Positions 11,045 through 21,160 are shown, counted from the stretch's first letter. The stretch: DNA of 64,000 nucleotides from Eukaryota sp. TZLM1-RC (GCA_040285825.1 JAUPSS010000011.1:1143798-1207797), one strand, 5' to 3'. The notes: generated from the sequence alone by a model not told the origin. Program-made: numbers and translations.

Positions 11045-11560
11045 TTTCACAAAAGGAAATTTTTGCGAATAACACGCAAAATCAAGATCCACAAAAACCT
11101 AAAATGCCCAATCTTCAGAATCACCCTCATTGATCAAGCACCATGCAGTCAGACCCGGAAAGTGGGAACGGAAATGCTGGCTCCCACTTTGGGGTTCTCA
11201 CTTTGATTTAGTGAGAAAGATTGATAAAACTGTTCAACAGCGCTATTATGAAATTGGTCTTTCATTAAACATTTCTAAATGTTTATTGATTGGTAGATAC
11301 TCCATGATTGGGTGAGTTGCATGTAGTTTTTATGTACCAGATGTGACCAATTTGTGATCAAACTGTTTGTGAGATTGTGAGTGAGTAATGTTAGCTATGG
11401 GTTGCTTAGTCGTTCTAAACTTATGATTACATTTTCAATTGATTTTTTATATATTTAAATTAATTGAGTTCATTTATTTTTATAAACATTAAATGGTTAA
11501 TAAATCCAAAAATCCAAAAGTTTGCAATTGAATGTTGAAAACTCAATAAAACGTTTTTGT

Positions 11561-11597
11561 AAGCGTAAGAGTATCGTTTTTGATACGCGTTACTCTT
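11561..11597. other. Conserved imperfect hairpin within the 1.2 kb unit
   Basis: AAGCGTAAGAGTATC and GATACGCGTTACTCTT flank a six-base T-rich loop. They can pair over about 15 bp with a few mismatches, with a perfect GTATC/GATAC core. The element is preserved in every unit of both arrays, although flanking runs vary in length. Function is unknown. Confidence 0.6.
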
Positions 11598-14122
11598 ATT
11601 TAAAATTAAGAAAAAAATATTTGAGCACTAAAAAAACTACCAACATATCGATCTTTTCTGTTTTTTGGAAGTATATAGTTCAAAGCACTGTGGCATTTAA
11701 AGTTATTCTTCAAAATAATACAACTAATTTCTGCCGTTACCTCATTTAATCCAAATTGGTGAAAAGGTATCTCTGTTCTAGTGTTAAAAATCTATGGACA
11801 CTCAAAAGCGGGGCAACACTTTGGTTAATTAAATTTAAGTCTTTTAAATTGAATATTTCGAAATTTGATCAGAAACAGCTTCTATTCGCTTTTTTTATTT
11901 ATCGCGATGATGTTTTACTTAGTACTAATGGTCATTTAAACAAGGCTGAAGATCGTAAAAGAGATAAATAAACTGGGATATTAAATGATTTAAATAAGAA
12001 TCTTTACTCAAAGTTTTCGTTTGTGCTCTTTGCCTTTTCGATTTTTGGCAACATTGGACAGTTCGCCTTGGATTTTATCAATGATTTTGGTAATTTGTGT
12101 CGTTCAAGTGGTGAGAAGTTTGCAGGGAATTTATGGAAGAATCGTATCATTTTCGCTTTGTACAGAAGCCCAAAATAATTTTGTTTCTTATGTGCTTTAG
12201 TTTGATTTGATTTGATTCTGCGTAGAAAATCAATATTGTTGTTAAGATCACAGTAACAATTTCTCACAAAAGGAAATTTTTGCGAATAACACGCAAAATC
12301 AAGATCCACAAAAACCTAAAATGCCCAATCTTCAGATTCACCCTCATTGATCAAGCACCATGCAGTCAGACCCGGAAAGTGGGAAAGGAAATGCTGGCTC
12401 CCACTTTGGGGTTCTCACTTTGATTTAGTGAGAAAGATTGGTAAAACTCTTCAACAGCGCTATTATGAAATTGGTCTTTCATTAAACATTTCTAAATGTT
12501 TATTGATTGGTAGAGACTCCATGATTGGGTGAGTTGAATGTAGTTTTTATGTACCAGATGTGACCAATTTGTGATCAAACTGTTTGTGAGATTGTGAGTG
12601 AGTAATGTTAGCTATGGGTTGCTTAGTCGTTCTAAACTTATGATTACATTTTCAATTGATTTTGTATATATTTAAATTAATTGAGTTCTTTAATTTTATA
12701 AACATTAAATGGTTAATAAATCCAAAAATCCAAAAGTTTGCAATTGAATGTTGAAAACTCAATAAAACGTTTTTGTAAGCGTAAGAGTATCGTTTTTGAT
12801 ACGCGTTACTCTTATTTAAAATTAAGAAAAAAATATTTGAGCACTAAAAAAACTACCAACATATCGATCTTTTCTGTTTTTGGAAGTATATAGTTCAAAG
12901 CACTGTGGCATTTAAAGTTATTCTTCAAAATAATACAACTAATTTCTGCCGTTACCTCATTTAATCCAAATTGGTGAAAAGGTATCTCTGTTCTAGTGTT
13001 AAAAATCTATGGACACTCAAAAGCGGGGCAACACTTTGGTTAATTAAATTTAAGTCTTTTAAATTGAATATTTCGAAATTTGATCAGAAACAGCTTCTAT
13101 TCGCTTTTTTTATTTATCGCGATGATGTTTTACTTAGTACTAATGGTCATTTAAACAAGGCTGAAGATCGTAAAAGAGATAAATAAACTGGGATATTAAA
13201 TGATTTAAATAAGAATCTTTACTCAAAGTTTTCGTTTGTGCTCTTTGCCTTTTCGATTTTTGGCAACATTGGACAGTTCGCCTTGGATTTTATCAATGAT
13301 TTTGGTAATTTGTGTCGTTCAAGTGGTGAGAAGTTTGCAGGGAATTTATGGAAGAATCGTATCATTTTCGCTTTGTACAGAAGCCCAAAATAATTTTGTT
13401 TCTTATGTGCTTTAGTTTGATTTGATTTGATTCTGCGTAGAAAATCAATATTGTTGTTAAGATCACAGTAACAATTTCTCACAAAAGGAAATTTTTGCGA
13501 ATAACACGCAAAATCAAGATCCACAAAAACCTAAAATGCCCAATCTTCAGATTCACCCTCATTGATCAAGCACCATGCAGTCAGACCCGGAAAGTGGGAA
13601 AGGAAATGCTGGCTCCCACTTTGGGGTTCTCACTTTGATTTAGTGAGAAAGATTGGTAAAACTCTTCAACAGCGCTATTATGAAATTGGTCTTTCATTAA
13701 ACATTTCTAAATGTTTATTGATTGGTAGAGACTCCATGATTGGGTGAGTTGAATGTAGTTTTTATGTACCAGATGTGACCAATTTGTGATCAAACTGTTT
13801 GTGAGATTGTGAGTGAGTAATGTTAGCTATGGGTTGCTTAGTCGTTCTAAACTTATGATTACATTTTCAATTGATTTTGTATATATTTAAATTAATTGAG
13901 TTCTTTAATTTTTATAAACATTAAATGGTTAATAAATCCAAAAATCCAAAAGTTTGCAATTGAATGTTGAAAACTCAATAAAACGTTTTTGTAAGCGTAA
14001 GAGTATCGTTTTTGATACGCGTTACTTTTATTTAAAATTATGAAGAAAATATTTGAGCACTAAACAAACTACCAACATATCGATCTTTTCTGTTTTTTTG
14101 GAAGTATATAATTCAAAGCACT

Positions 14123-14404
14123 GTGGCATTAAAAGTTATTCTTCAAAATAATAAAACTAATTTCTGCCGTTACCTCATTCCATCAAAATTGGTAAAAAGG
14201 TATCTCTGTTCTAGTGTTAAAAATCTATGGACACTCAAAAGCGGAGCAGCACTTTGGTTAATTAAATTTAAGTCTTTTAAATTGAATATTTCGAAATTTG
14301 ATCAGAAACAGCTTCTATTCGCTTTTTTTATTTATCGCGATGATGTTTTACTTAGTACTAATGGTCATTTAAACAAGGCTGATCATCGTAAAAGAGATAA
14401 ATAA
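14123..14404 (+). pseudogene. Chimeric frame in array A: unknown segment fused to RLE1 endonuclease piece
   Basis: This is the longest frame of the unit's right half. About 65 codons of unrecognised, lysine- and leucine-rich sequence (SSVKNLWTLKSGAALWLIKF) run straight into FIYRDDVLLSTNGHLNKA, which is RLE1 C-terminal sequence. It ends at a TAA replacing the RLE1 tyrosine codon (DKY becomes DK-stop). The same fusion occurs in each unit. It records the join between the AT-rich spacer and the RLE1 3' end and is not a credible gene. Confidence 0.6.
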
Positions 14405-14693
14405 ACTGGGATATTAAATGATTAAAATAAGAACCTTGACTCAAAGTTTTCGTTTGTTCTCTTTGCCTTTTCGATTTTTGGCAACATTGGACAGTTCGCC
14501 TTGGATTTTATCAATGATTTTGGTAATTTGTGTCGTTCAAGTGGTGAGAAGTTTGCAGGGAATTTATGGAAGAATCGTATCATTTTCGCTTTGTACAGAA
14601 GCCCAAATAATTTTGTTTCATATGTGCTTTAGTTTGATTTGATTTGATTCTGCGTAGAAAATCAATATTGTTGTTAAGATCACAGTAACAATT

Positions 14694-15016
14694 TCTCACA
14701 AAAGGAAATTTTTGCGAATAACACGCAAAATCAAGATCCACAAAAACCTAAAATGCCCAATCTTCAGAATCACCCTCATTGATCAAGCACCATGCAGTCA
14801 GACCCGGAAAGTGGGAAAGGAAATGCTGGCTCCCACTTTGGGGTCCCCTTTTGTCAGAAGTGCAGCAGATGGGATTCGACCCTGATGCCAAAGCAGAGAA
14901 CGAAGAGCAAACCCACTGGACTACGATGTTGGCAGTTGCTTATGTTGTTTTTTCTAATTTGTATTAGGTTTTGATTTGTATTGGTGTTGGACGATTTTTG
15001 TAATTGGTTTTGTGTT
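14694..15016 (+). other. Shared 150-bp module with a cysteine-containing continuation
   Basis: The array module (ATG at 14792, MQSDPESGKGNAGSHFGV) continues here into CQKCSRWDST and a basic stretch, giving a 60-codon frame that ends at 14974. The same continuation precedes LRR genes 2 and 3 (30734 and 56765). The module itself is also joined to SHIPPO repeats at 30.1 and 56.1 kb and to an RT scrap in the arrays. It may be the 3' terminal part of a small plus-strand gene converging on the LRR gene. I do not recognise a product. Confidence 0.35.
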
Positions 15017-15019
15017 GAT

Positions 15020-15046
15020 AATAAAAGTGATTGAAATGTGTTTATT
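15020..15046. terminator. Convergent poly(A) signals, LRR gene 1 and plus-strand module
   Basis: AATAAA is present on the plus strand at 15020-15025 and on the minus strand at 15041-15046 (TTTATT as written). The minus-strand signal overlaps the TAA stop codon of LRR gene 1. The same arrangement occurs at LRR genes 2 and 3. Confidence 0.6.
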
Positions 15047-18000
15047 TAAGGAAAATTTGAAGAGAAGGACGATTAGATTCTATTTGTTCAAGTTTGGATT
15101 TGGTTGAATTGCTAATGTTGCTGTTGCAAAGATTCAATTTAGTCAGAGTGGAATTGCTGTCCAGAGCACGGGCGAGAGCACTAGCACCTTCATCGGTGAT
15201 TTGGTTGTACCCAAGATCCAATGTAGTCAGAGAGGAATTGCTCTCCAGAGCACGGGCGAGGGCACTAGGGCCTTCATCGGTAATGTTGTTGCGCCTAAGA
15301 TTTAATGTAGTCAGAGTGGAATTGCTCTCCAATGCACGGGCGAGAGCACTAGCGCCTTCATCGGTAATGTTGATTCCCTCAAGATTCAACTTAGTCAGAG
15401 TGCAATTGCTCTCCAGAGCACGGGCGAGAGCAATAGCGCCTTCAGCGGTAATGTTGCTGTACCTAAGATTTAATGTAGTCAGAGTGCAATTGCTCTCCAA
15501 TGCACGGGCGAGAGCACTAGCGCCTTCATCGGTAATGTTGATTCCCCCAAGATTCAACTTAGTCAGAGTGCAATTGCTCTCCAGAGCACGGGCGAGAGCA
15601 ATAGCGCCTTCATCGGTAATGTTGTTGCACTCAAGATCCAATGTAGTCAGAGTGGAATTGCTCTCCAATGCACGGGCGAGAGCACTAGCGCCTTCATCGG
15701 TAATGTTGTCTTCCTGAAGATACAATGTAGTCAGAGTGCAATTGCTCTCCAATGCACGGGCGAGAGCACTAGCGCCTTTATTGGTAATGTTGTTGTCCCA
15801 AAGATCCAATCTAGTCAGAGTGGAATTGCTCTCCAGAGCATGGGCGAGGGCAATAGCGCCTTCAGCGGTAAAGTTGTTGCACTCAAGATCCAATGTAGTC
15901 AGAGTGGAATTGCTCTCCAGAGCACGGGCGAGAGCAAAAAGGCGATAATAGGGATATTTAAAACACCAAGGAAAACAAGATAATTCAACTAAATATTCAT
16001 TTTTGATTAATTTAGTTGCCTTAATTAGACCTTGATCATCAAGTTTTGTCGGCGATAGGGATGATCTCGACAGATATCTCTCCGGTCCCAGCAATTGAAT
16101 AAACTTCAAAGAGGGAAAACTTTGTTCAGTGATATTGGTATCAATTGCTTCATGAATTATCAATTCCTTAATGCTTGGTAATTCAATTTCAATATTGACA
16201 GGATGGTACAACCAAACTTCCAATCTAGTAATGGAAAGAGGCAAAGGAATTTGTGCTTCTAATATTCTTTCTGAAGAAGAACGATCAAATAAGACCAGCT
16301 CTTTCAATGCTGTAAGATAGCTTAAATCAGTAATCTCACTGCGATCATTAAGCACCAACTTCACTAGTGAAGGGGGTAATTGTTCTATAATGAATGAACA
16401 ATTAAGCTCCAGAAACTTGAGATTTGATAAATGTGTCAAGTTTAAGGATAGCCTTCTATTATGTCTTGACTTTGCACCAAGCTTAACAACCTCAACAGCT
16501 GGGAAAAACGACAAGAACTGTGGATCAAATTCATCTGTATAATAGTAAATATCAAGATGTTTAATTCGACTATTAATAACACTGGGACCATTGAAAGCAA
16601 ATGATAATTGCAATTGTAAATCCCAAACATAATCATTGAGATTTAAATGTTGTGGATTTTTCAAAAATTCAAAACCATTGATCACTTCTTTAGAAAATTT
16701 AGCGACCTTCTTACTCACTGAACATTTGGTATAGAATCTGGCTTTTGTATATGGATGGTTACCAAACAATTTTTTCAAATATTGTAAATATTCAAAGTAA
16801 ATTAATCTGATTAGACCACTAAACATGCTATCCATGGTTTGTATTGGATCAAGAAAAGTTCCAAGTATTTCTGAACCAAATGATAATTTGGCAGGTTGAA
16901 ATCGATCAATCAAATCACCTGTACCTAATTGACCTTCATCGTTTTTTCCCCAGGCCCAAACAGTGTTTTTGTTGTAGGCAAAAAGGAAGTTACGTCCTAA
17001 GGAAACACCTTCTATATTGGTTAAAGCTTCGACACAAATTGGTTGCTCACTATCTTCATAAAGATCACTGAATCTGCTCAACCTACCCCAAACAAAAACC
17101 TTACCATCAATATCAGTGGCAGCATAAATACCATTGGAACCAATAATAGAGACAATATTACTCAACCCTAAAACTTTTGTTGGTTTGTTATCGAAAGAAT
17201 CATCATTTTCCTTGTCAAACCTCCAAACATCACCATTGAAGTCAATGACAAACAAAGAAATGTTATCAAACAAAAAAGAACTCCATGATGGTTTGGTTGG
17301 CAAAATGTACTTGTCAACTGGAATCTTAACAAATGAACCATACTGAGTACTAAGTACCATACTAAGGAAGAAGTTGACATCTGAGTCAATTGCAACGATT
17401 GAGTTCCCAGCAGCAGAAATAAAAACAATGGTAGACCTGTTGATCCCTTGTATTGGCTTAAAAGTACCATTACCTAACTGAATAACTTTTCCTTCTGCAG
17501 TCAATCCAAATGATTTTGAATGATTACTGCTACTGCAAATTTCCTTGAAAAAATAAGGGCTGTTGATAAGAGTAATTTTTGGTGGCATATTTACTGCATG
17601 ATCATTACCCCGATTACCCCAACCATACAACAAGCCATCAGAAGAAAGGGCAAAGCAATGGTCCCAGTCAGCTGAAATGTAAATTATGTTGTTGATTGGA
17701 AGTTTAACTGGTGATTTGAATATTGCTGGTCTATTAAGAGGAACATGACCATAACCAAACCTCCCCCAAGCATAAACTTCACCAGAATAGGTGAGAAGCA
17801 GTGAGCCAAATTTACCACATGAAATGGACTTAACCCCACCCATTCGTTCCGATCGGTCGGGGAAGTGTGCTGGTTGTTGGTCACATGGAGAGGGGTGGTC
17901 TAAAAGAGGATCTGACGGGGCATGCTGTAGAGGACATCGATTATGTGCATTTGAGTCGGGTGTTCGGTCGGGTTGTGGATCGGAAGAATGGGGAGGAAAG

Positions 18001-18302
18001 GTGGATTGCGGAGAACTGCATGGTAAGTCTGAAGGTAGAGAGTGATGAACTGAGCAATGAGAGGGAGATCGTAATTCTTCATCAATAGTGGAGGAGAGTA
18101 TCGTGGTAGTTGGGATAGAGTCATGGAAAACATCGGAAGCATCCTGTGAGAAGCTATTTTGGCTTCCCACTGGTTGAAATGCAACCGGGGCTTCAAGCTC
18201 GTGATTGAGAGGAGGGTTTGGACGACCTAGATCACGACTCTCCTTTCCAGAACACGAAATGCTAGCGCTATCACCAGGCAAACTATCTTGATTTTGACGC
18301 AT
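15042..18302 (-). CDS. RCC1-like propeller plus leucine-rich repeat protein (LRR gene 1)
   Basis: This is an intact 1086-residue protein from the ATG at 18302 with no intron visible. Residues 1-152 are Ser/Pro/Asp-rich and probably disordered. Residues 155-480 carry RCC1-type blades (GEVYAWGRFG, GLLYGWGN, GKVFVWG, VWAWGKNDEGQLGTGD). A linker at 480-560 includes FGNHPYTKARFYTK, and irregular LRRs follow (about 560-740). Ten 28-residue ribonuclease-inhibitor-type LRRs (ALARALESNSTLTTLDL--NNITDEGA) run from about 790 to 1070. RCC1 blades and such LRRs are protein-interaction scaffolds; ligand and role are unknown. There is no signal peptide or membrane segment. It sits between retroelement arrays, which makes unequal exchange of its repeats likely. 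Confidence 0.92.
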   Translation of the reverse strand: MRQNQDSLPGDSASISCSGKESRDLGRPNPPLNHELEAPVAFQPVGSQNSFSQDASDVFHDSIPTTTILSSTIDEELRSPSHCSVHHSLPSDLPCSSPQSTFPPHSSDPQPDRTPDSNAHNRCPLQHAPSDPLLDHPSPCDQQPAHFPDRSERMGGVKSISCGKFGSLLLTYSGEVYAWGRFGYGHVPLNRPAIFKSPVKLPINNIIYISADWDHCFALSSDGLLYGWGNRGNDHAVNMPPKITLINSPYFFKEICSSSNHSKSFGLTAEGKVIQLGNGTFKPIQGINRSTIVFISAAGNSIVAIDSDVNFFLSMVLSTQYGSFVKIPVDKYILPTKPSWSSFLFDNISLFVIDFNGDVWRFDKENDDSFDNKPTKVLGLSNIVSIIGSNGIYAATDIDGKVFVWGRLSRFSDLYEDSEQPICVEALTNIEGVSLGRNFLFAYNKNTVWAWGKNDEGQLGTGDLIDRFQPAKLSFGSEILGTFLDPIQTMDSMFSGLIRLIYFEYLQYLKKLFGNHPYTKARFYTKCSVSKKVAKFSKEVINGFEFLKNPQHLNLNDYVWDLQLQLSFAFNGPSVINSRIKHLDIYYYTDEFDPQFLSFFPAVEVVKLGAKSRHNRRLSLNLTHLSNLKFLELNCSFIIEQLPPSLVKLVLNDRSEITDLSYLTALKELVLFDRSSSERILEAQIPLPLSITRLEVWLYHPVNIEIELPSIKELIIHEAIDTNITEQSFPSLKFIQLLGPERYLSRSSLSPTKLDDQGLIKATKLIKNEYLVELSCFPWCFKYPYYRLFALARALESNSTLTTLDLECNNFTAEGAIALAHALESNSTLTRLDLWDNNITNKGASALARALESNCTLTTLYLQEDNITDEGASALARALESNSTLTTLDLECNNITDEGAIALARALESNCTLTKLNLGGINITDEGASALARALESNCTLTTLNLRYSNITAEGAIALARALESNCTLTKLNLEGINITDEGASALARALESNSTLTTLNLRRNNITDEGPSALARALESNSSLTTLDLGYNQITDEGASALARALDSNSTLTKLNLCNSNISNSTKSKLEQIESNRPSLQIFLK
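15093..15935 (-). repeat. Ten 84-bp LRR-coding repeats in LRR gene 1
   Basis: Ten in-phase 84-bp units encode the 28-residue LRRs. The variable positions are mainly the three or four residues after TLxxLxL (ECNN, WDNN, QEDN, GGIN, RYSN and so on), on or next to the concave face. The rest of the unit is almost invariant. Confidence 0.9.
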
Positions 18303-18648
18303 TATAGAGAGGTTGAGACGAAGAGAAATTTATTGAAAAGTGAAATTTGTCGAGACACTGGGTGTTTGCTGAAAGTTTTCTGAGATTTTCTTCTAGTTTT
18401 TCGAGTTTTTCTTCTAAGGGTCCACTTCACAAAAGAACATAATTGCCTCTTTGGCCGCAAAACCATCGGATCCAAGATTCATCCGATTCTGAATCAGATT
18501 CATCAGACCACCAGCGATGGGTCGGTGATTCGCCGCGAATGAAGTGGCGGGGTGCAGACGTATTGTGTGTGTTAAGGAATTCAGGTGTGGATGGCTTAAA
18601 AACTTTGTGAAGGATCAATTTTTTTTATTTATTGTCTCTCAGTATCTT
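18303..18648 (-). promoter_or_regulatory. Upstream flank of LRR gene 1
   Basis: The first 90 or so bases before the ATG are conserved before all three LRR genes and probably hold the 5' leader and promoter. Beyond about 18395 the match continues only to copy 3 (60.3 kb), because copy 2 has a different junction. A 63-codon minus-strand frame (18427-18618) with an acidic SDESDSESDES stretch lies here. It is not kept open in the same form in copy 3, and I do not call it a gene. Confidence 0.4.
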
Positions 18649-18975
18649 TTAATCAATAACAAATATGAAAACATCCACATCCTCAAAACCTGCTTCCCCT
18701 GCATCAAAATTTTCAACTGCAAAAGATTCGGGAAACTTCCCAAAAGAAGATTCTGGATCAGAAGTTAGTTTCAACATTCCCTTAAAAATAGAAAATACAA
18801 TCCTGTTTTGCCAGTCAACACGATTGAAAATTCTTCCAGTTCTTTCCTCTACAACTACAACAAAATCCTCAAGAAAGATCATAGCAGAATTACCTGAAGA
18901 TACAAGCAAAGAAAAAACAAAGGGATATAAATTATATTGGGCATGAGAATTTTCATTAATCGAGGAAATGGGTTT
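18649..18975 (-). pseudogene. Inverted, diverged RLE2 C-terminal fragment
   Basis: On the minus strand KPISSINENSHAQYNLYPF, FLEDFVVVVEERTGRIFNR and FGKFPESFAVENFDAGEAGF match the end of RLE2 with clear divergence. The match begins just after the endonuclease core, so only the last hundred or so residues are present. The fragment lies upstream of LRR gene 1, on the same strand as it, and is repeated at 60546-60835. It keeps the segment that the 29 and 55 kb RLE2 copies have lost, so it comes from a different RLE2 lineage. Confidence 0.75.
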
Positions 18976-19216
18976 CGTCAATGCATTTAGCAATTTTATA
19001 ATTTGAACAATGTGGACATGTGAGCATTTTGAGAAAACGACCAAAATGGCCAATGAACATTCCTTCATACCTAATTTCAATTTCCCATTGATCAACATCA
19101 CTCCATGCCATTTCACACAATATATTTCACATATTTGTTACGATCTATATGTGCCCCATCTAGACCACCATTTATTACTCAATTTTGGGCATATCGTGCT
19201 ACATAAGAATCCCCAT

Positions 19217-19380
19217 AATGAAAATGGCACTTCAAGCAAAGACTTCATACACCCGGACCCGTTTAGTACAATCCAGGACTTCCCTCCAAGCAAATCTTTG
19301 GCCAATCACGCCTTTCCACAGCTCCTCCCCGAACAACTTTCTCTTCCGACGCCTCCACCGCCCCAGTAGTAGGCTCATAT
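19217..19380 (+). pseudogene. SHIPPO/STPGP-repeat fragment with internal stop
   Basis: The frame HTPGP-V-stop-YNPGLPSKQIFGQSR ... APVVGSYK matches the repeat at 30.1 kb. That repeat has the PGP-x-Y ... FG-x-x-R spacing typical of SHIPPO/ODF3-type repeats of axonemal and microtubule-associated proteins. A TAG at about 19264 replaces the aspartate-tyrosine region. The piece cannot be translated through and is a remnant. Confidence 0.45.
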
Positions 19381-19427
19381 AAACTACCACTGAGAATTAG
19401 ATGGAAACTCTCCCCGATAACGACTTT

Positions 19428-19680
19428 GGTTGTTCCACATGTGTTTTCATCATTGGTGCCTTGGAAGCCAAACTTGACGATGATGCCACCCGTGAAGAAA
19501 TTCGTGAAGCTCTCATGCATGTCTGTAAGAATGAACAACTTTCTGACGCATTATAAAAATTGTGATGATGTGCGAAAAAGATAAACTTGACATGTTTTGC
19601 TCTCAATTTAATTGATTGCTTGCTCTCTGAACTCTGAAGTAAATGGTTCATATACAATGTGCAGGAAATACAATAAAAAA
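19428..19680 (+). pseudogene. Saposin-like domain fragment, frameshifted (copy 1)
   Basis: A frame from 19428 to about 19555 has a CxxC pair, an ALEAKL helix, TREEIREAL and a later cysteine (HVCKNEQL), a pattern typical of saposin B-type domains. After a stop, a +1 frame continues with KNCDD and two more cysteines to about 19673. Saposin-like proteins bind or disturb lipids in lysosomes or granules. One T fewer than the copy at 61.3 kb separates it from the upstream frame. Neither a signal peptide nor a complete gene is visible. The family call is from the cysteine and hydrophobic spacing only. Confidence 0.45.
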
Positions 19681-20234
19681 CTTATTAATGTGAGGTATTG
19701 TGTTGAAAAATTGCAACCAAAGTTAACAATAACAATTTGCAGTGTAAGGTTTATACTGTAAACAATGGGAAACCGTGAACATATTCCAGCAGTTACAAAT
19801 TAAATCATTTTATGACGAACACGGCCATAAACATCATCTCATTGTTATAATCGTAGTTCTTTGACATTATAGGAGGACGTCGAACTTTTCAAGGCAAAAT
19901 GATGCTGTATGGTTAGACATTGTACAGAATAGAGATAAAAGATTAAGGTATTTATTCAATTTCACTGGCCCTTATAAAGGCCGTCACTAGTGAAGTCTAC
20001 ACTAGACTAATTGTCCACAGTACAACAAAAAGCACTGAATAGCAAGTCCAGAGTTATATCATTAACCAATCAGTCTATCTGTGTTAAATGTGGAGTTTTC
20101 ACTTGAATTTGTTCCAGACGCCACCATCTTTCAGTACTTCTTAATGGTTACTAGAGCACTAGCGCCTTCAGCGGTAATTATCTTCCTCTGAAGATAGGTA
20201 ATTATTGCACCAGATTATCGAGACACTTCAATAG
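19681..20234. other. Duplicated spacer with a breakpoint palindrome
   Basis: No convincing gene. The part to about 19982 is shared with 61583-61891. From about 19950 onward it is shared with 35036 onward. The near-palindrome GGCCCTTATAAAGGCC at 19967-19982 lies where both duplications begin or end. Confidence 0.5.
20152..20205. repeat. Stray LRR-repeat fragment with a perfect hairpin
   Basis: AGAGCACTAGCGCCTTCAGC and the next few bases (20152-20178) are identical to the antisense of the LRR-coding 84-bp unit, yet no LRR gene is near. It is followed by TATCTTC-CTCT-GAAGATA, a perfect 7-bp hairpin (20179-20196). The hairpin is flanked by direct repeats GGTAATTAT at 20173 and 20197. A second copy lies at 35229-35283. 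Confidence 0.65.
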
Positions 20235-21160
20235 AGGATGTGATTCATTCATAGACATTTCATCATACCGGAGTTTCTAATCAAAAAGAAAATTGTTCAT
20301 GCCATCACTGAAAGCACTATTGAATCAATATGTTGCCTTCGAAATGCCATCTCCAGCAAACTTAGGACTTGAACACGCCCGATAAAGAATTTTTGATAAG
20401 TCTTGGGTGATTCAATTAAGTGTCGCAGTTCAATAAAGATTTTATGTTGTTGTTAATCATAACTGATGTGATTACAATTACGGTCATCCATCATTGTCAA
20501 ATAAATCTTCAAAGTTATTGAGCAATAGGGAGAACAATTATGTTTCCAACCCCGAAATTAGGCCATCCATACTTCAAAATGGCAAATAAACTAAGAAGAG
20601 TCAGCGCCAAGGAATCTGGGTGAAATCCTAATGAGGATTTCCTCATTTTCCACCACATCTTCTATTTCTTCATCTGTATCTTCCAAGGTGTCTGCTTCAA
20701 CTTCCAAAACAGCAGTTCTAGTTCATTCAAAGTACTTTCTCCATGGTACACTATTCTTTCTCGCTGCTTAATCTAGATCTTTCCTTAGTGCACACGACCT
20801 TGAAATCGGACCAGTTTCTTTCTGGAGACATGCTTCCATGTTCTCATCTACTTTCCTCCAACCAGCAGTAATCATGTTAAAGGCCTTTTCTTGCAATTTT
20901 GCCATTGCAATGAGTACCCAGCCTGAAAATTCATCCTTGACAACACTGGCCCTTACGACAAGGACAACATCTCTAGGTAAGGCACCACTACGCAATTGCT
21001 GTAGAGTCTGATCGCAGCAATAGTTTCCAAACAGTTCATTTGGGATATCCTTGAATGGTTTGTTGAACTTACTTATGGTTAGTTTACTTGCAACTAAATG
21101 GTTTTTAATTTTGGCAAACTTCATTAGAAAATTATGACTTAATAACAACAGAAAGTCCAA
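20235..21160 (-). pseudogene. Pseudogene of unknown family with in-frame nonsense codons only (copy 1)
   Basis: One minus-strand frame can be followed for about 900 bp. The first 130 codons (to TAA at 20768) are open and include DIPNELFGNYCCDQTLQQLR and DVVLVVRASVVKDEFSGWVL. The same frame then continues through at least six more stop codons. It passes through an acidic segment (EVEADTLEDTDEEIEDVV), then LIRISPRFLGADSS, and ends with RVQVLSLLEMAFRRQHIDSI. No frameshift is needed. The coding look and the acidic patch argue for a once-functional protein, but I recognise no domain. Copy 2 lies at 35313-36244. Confidence 0.6.

Larger units (their letters stand above)
11045..14693 (+). repeat. Tandem array A: three units of about 1.2 kb, composite retroelement satellite
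   Basis: Units start near 11045, 12257 and 13473, with a partial fourth at 14694, giving a period of about 1215 bp. Each unit contains, in order: (i) a 150-bp module with a short frame MQSDPESGKGNAGSHFGV; (ii) a reverse-transcriptase scrap (EIGLSLNISKCLLIGR, like GLDIKLPKCFIIG of RLE1); (iii) about 600 bp of AT-rich sequence with a conserved hairpin; (iv) the 3' end of an RLE1-like element (IYRDDVLLSTNGHLNKAED... to the stop and tail). No unit has a long frame. The arrangement looks like a retroelement-derived chimera amplified as a satellite. A related array lies at 44.4-49.6 kb. Confidence 0.88.

Noticed and set aside
15094-15948. Long plus-strand frames reading ARARALAPSSVMLL repeats opposite the LRR genes (also 31.0-32.5 and 57.2-57.9 kb)
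   Set aside because: They are the antisense of the in-phase 84-bp LRR repeats. A unit length divisible by three keeps the opposite frame open by chance.
17900-18196. 98-codon minus-strand frame MKPRLHFNQWEAK inside the LRR gene start region
   Set aside because: It is a shifted frame of the Ser/Pro-rich N-terminus of the same gene.
20235-21160. Alternative genetic code to explain in-frame stops
   Set aside because: The long LRR and RLE frames have no internal TAA, TAG or TGA and end at normal stops. Stops of all three types occur in the broken copies.
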